Assembly (NCBI GenBank): GCA_026419785.1
Contig: JAODTK010000621.1
Coordinates: 1-64,000, forward strand
DNA: 64,000 bases
Direction of reading: 5' to 3'
From: Sclerodactyla briareus
Taxonomy: Eukaryota > Echinodermata > Holothuroidea > Dendrochirotida > Sclerodactylidae
The position numbers and the translations under genes are program-made. Shown here piece by piece: positions 62,519 through 64,000 of this stretch (the first letter of the stretch is position 1; each line of letters begins with the position of its first letter). Under the pieces are notes generated by a model that saw only the letters and a list, made by a program, of their open reading frames with translations, made no database searches and was not told the origin of the DNA.

Positions 62519-64000
62519 CTCCCGACCAATCTGGCTTACTAACGATGAGTCTGTGGATCGATTGTTGGCTTCCCCGTGTCAAATAGGAAAAGGGCAGGAG
62601 TTCAATAGGGCCCATTAGTTTCCGGGCCAAGGATTCAAAATTAGGTCGTATGGGTGCTCTGTGGAGTCTTCCGTATTCTGTACTGGAGTGGTGTGAAAGT
62701 GTGCCATGCCGGGGCGAGCGGTTGCATAGCTCTTACCAACCTTTGTAACTGGAATGTGAGGCGGCCCCGGTGAGCAGCCTAGATACTGCAGATGATGCTA
62801 CAACCCAATTTGATTTATCTTTGAAATCCCTTAGTTGAGGGCTACAGCAGTGTTTTGTCTTTTTTTTATTATCATTAACATCGTTCGAGCCACCCCACGG
62901 TTAGCATGGGGCGTAACCTGGTTGAGTGTCTTGTTGATTAAGCAGGGTCGCATGTCCACGAATGCTAGGGATGACGTTCAGGGGGTTAGGGTCGGTTACT
63001 GAATTCGTGAAGGTCAACGGCATTTGCGTATATGAAAGATTTCCTAAACCATGTTCCGGTCGGCACAAATGGAGGAAGCCTCTGTACGGACTTGAATGGA
63101 AAAGAAAATGAGGCATATTAAATGATGAGGAGGCGTATTATGGGTCTCGCGACGATAGACACAGAGCGTTGAGTGAGGAATCAACAATATTGTCAAGGAA
63201 TCTTTATACCTCACATCGATGGCAATCAACGCCCCAGTAATTGCAAAAAAACAACAAAAAATAACCATCTGGATCCCATACGCAATTTCCAGAAAAGAAC
63301 ATCTGTCTTATTAGATCGAAACTACTATTCTTAGCAAATGGGGCTATCGGGGTACGCTATTCTTTAACACAATTTTTTTCCCACCATTTGACCCTGTTCT
63401 CCAAAGGCATTGGTTGGTATGTTGTTGCATTAAAGGTTTGGCTCTTAGTGGGAACTTCTAAAATCACATTTCTTAAATAGGTCACTCATTGGAGCCAAAG
63501 CGAGCGAGAGGTAGGGAATATATATCCCGTGTTACTTTCCATTGTTCGCTGAAAGCACGGCACATGATAGATAGGTGTTGCCCAAATGCTGAGATGTACA
63601 ATAGTTACCGTTTTGTATATTTTGGCTAGCTGTTACTGCTCAAACTGCGTTTTCTCGCTGACTGTTTGCTGAGGTTCATAAGAGAAAAATGTTGGGGAAG
63701 TACAGACTGAAATCTATATACCATATGTATAAACACCCAGTATTCGACAGGACCCTTTTTCACTATGGATTTCTGTGTTGCCATTTTACTATACCTACTT
63801 CGATCTTGCTGTGGATGAATCACTACATTCAAAGCTCTTTTTTCTTCCTTTACCTTGTGGAAAATATTGTCCAAAATGTTCCAGCCATCGAGATTGTGGT
63901 ATTACCAAATTGAAAAACACTACAGGGTCAAGAAGTGTAAGCCCTAATCTCTTAAGACATAGGTCGTTCCCATATAACCAGTTGCCGGCCGGAGACAGCA

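Larger units (their letters stand above)
53490..64000 (+). repeat. Copy B of a long direct duplication
   Basis: Partner of 1-8560, same orientation and order (anchors listed there). It is about 2 kb longer because of private insertions: a LINE fragment and a SINE (56780-58000), a block at about 58500-58900, and a minisatellite block (about 59030-60100). It is cut by the end of the window at a point matching about 8560. The left boundary near 53490 is where copy A starts in the window, so the true junction may lie further left. Confidence 0.85.

Noticed and set aside
1-64000. CRISPR arrays, bacterial operons, prophage or rRNA genes
   Set aside because: No regularly spaced short repeats with unique spacers, no dense co-directional ORFs with ribosome-binding sites and no rRNA-like blocks. 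All identifiable elements are animal-type retroelements and repeats.

Overview
The window looks like a gene-poor stretch of an animal nuclear genome. It is AT-rich, has no operon-like ORF spacing, and contains no intact gene that I recognise. Everything I could identify with protein-level evidence is decayed mobile-element sequence: four separate LINE (non-LTR retrotransposon) remnants, and one remnant of a widespread, poorly characterised family of metazoan element-like ORFs marked by a P-I-D-Q-x-H-E-Q motif. There is also a tRNA-derived SINE family in at least four copies, a probable non-autonomous DNA transposon carrying a ~235-bp tandem array, and several dispersed non-coding repeats. L2/CR1-like and Jockey/CR1-like LINEs, SINEs and such satellites together suggest a marine invertebrate, possibly a deuterostome; that assignment is a low-confidence inference.

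The largest structure is a long direct duplication. Bases 1 to about 8560 (copy A) match about 53490 to 64000 (copy B) in the same order and orientation, and both ends of the window cut through it. The copies share many short identical blocks (the longest noted is 38 bp) separated by substitutions, frequent single-base homopolymer indels and copy-specific insertions. Copy B carries a LINE fragment, a SINE and an intron-like ~1.05-kb block with a ~238-bp minisatellite, none of which I found at the matching places in copy A. No ORF longer than about 60 codons is kept in frame between the copies, which argues that the duplicated DNA is mostly non-coding. It could be a true segmental duplication or two haplotypes joined by the assembly.

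Layout: 1-8.56 kb copy A; 9.48-9.64 kb SINE; 10.74-12.52 kb PIDQ/HEQ element remnant; 12.78-13.13 kb cluster of TGACGTCA palindromes; 15.29-15.44 kb headless SINE; 18.77-21.54 kb L2/CR1-like LINE split by a 1.15-kb insertion; 22.06-22.57 kb and 42.13-42.62 kb one repeat family in opposite orientations; 25.24 and 28.87 kb GACTTG-rich repeats; 31.9-35 kb LINE remnant on the plus strand with a SINE inside its span; 38.44-40.51 kb Jockey/CR1-like LINE on the minus strand; 49.64-51.76 kb G-rich-ended element with the satellite array; 53.49-64 kb copy B. The remaining stretches hold only short ORFs with no family I can name, simple repeats and AT-rich spacer.

All family names come from reading translated motifs by eye; no database search was run.
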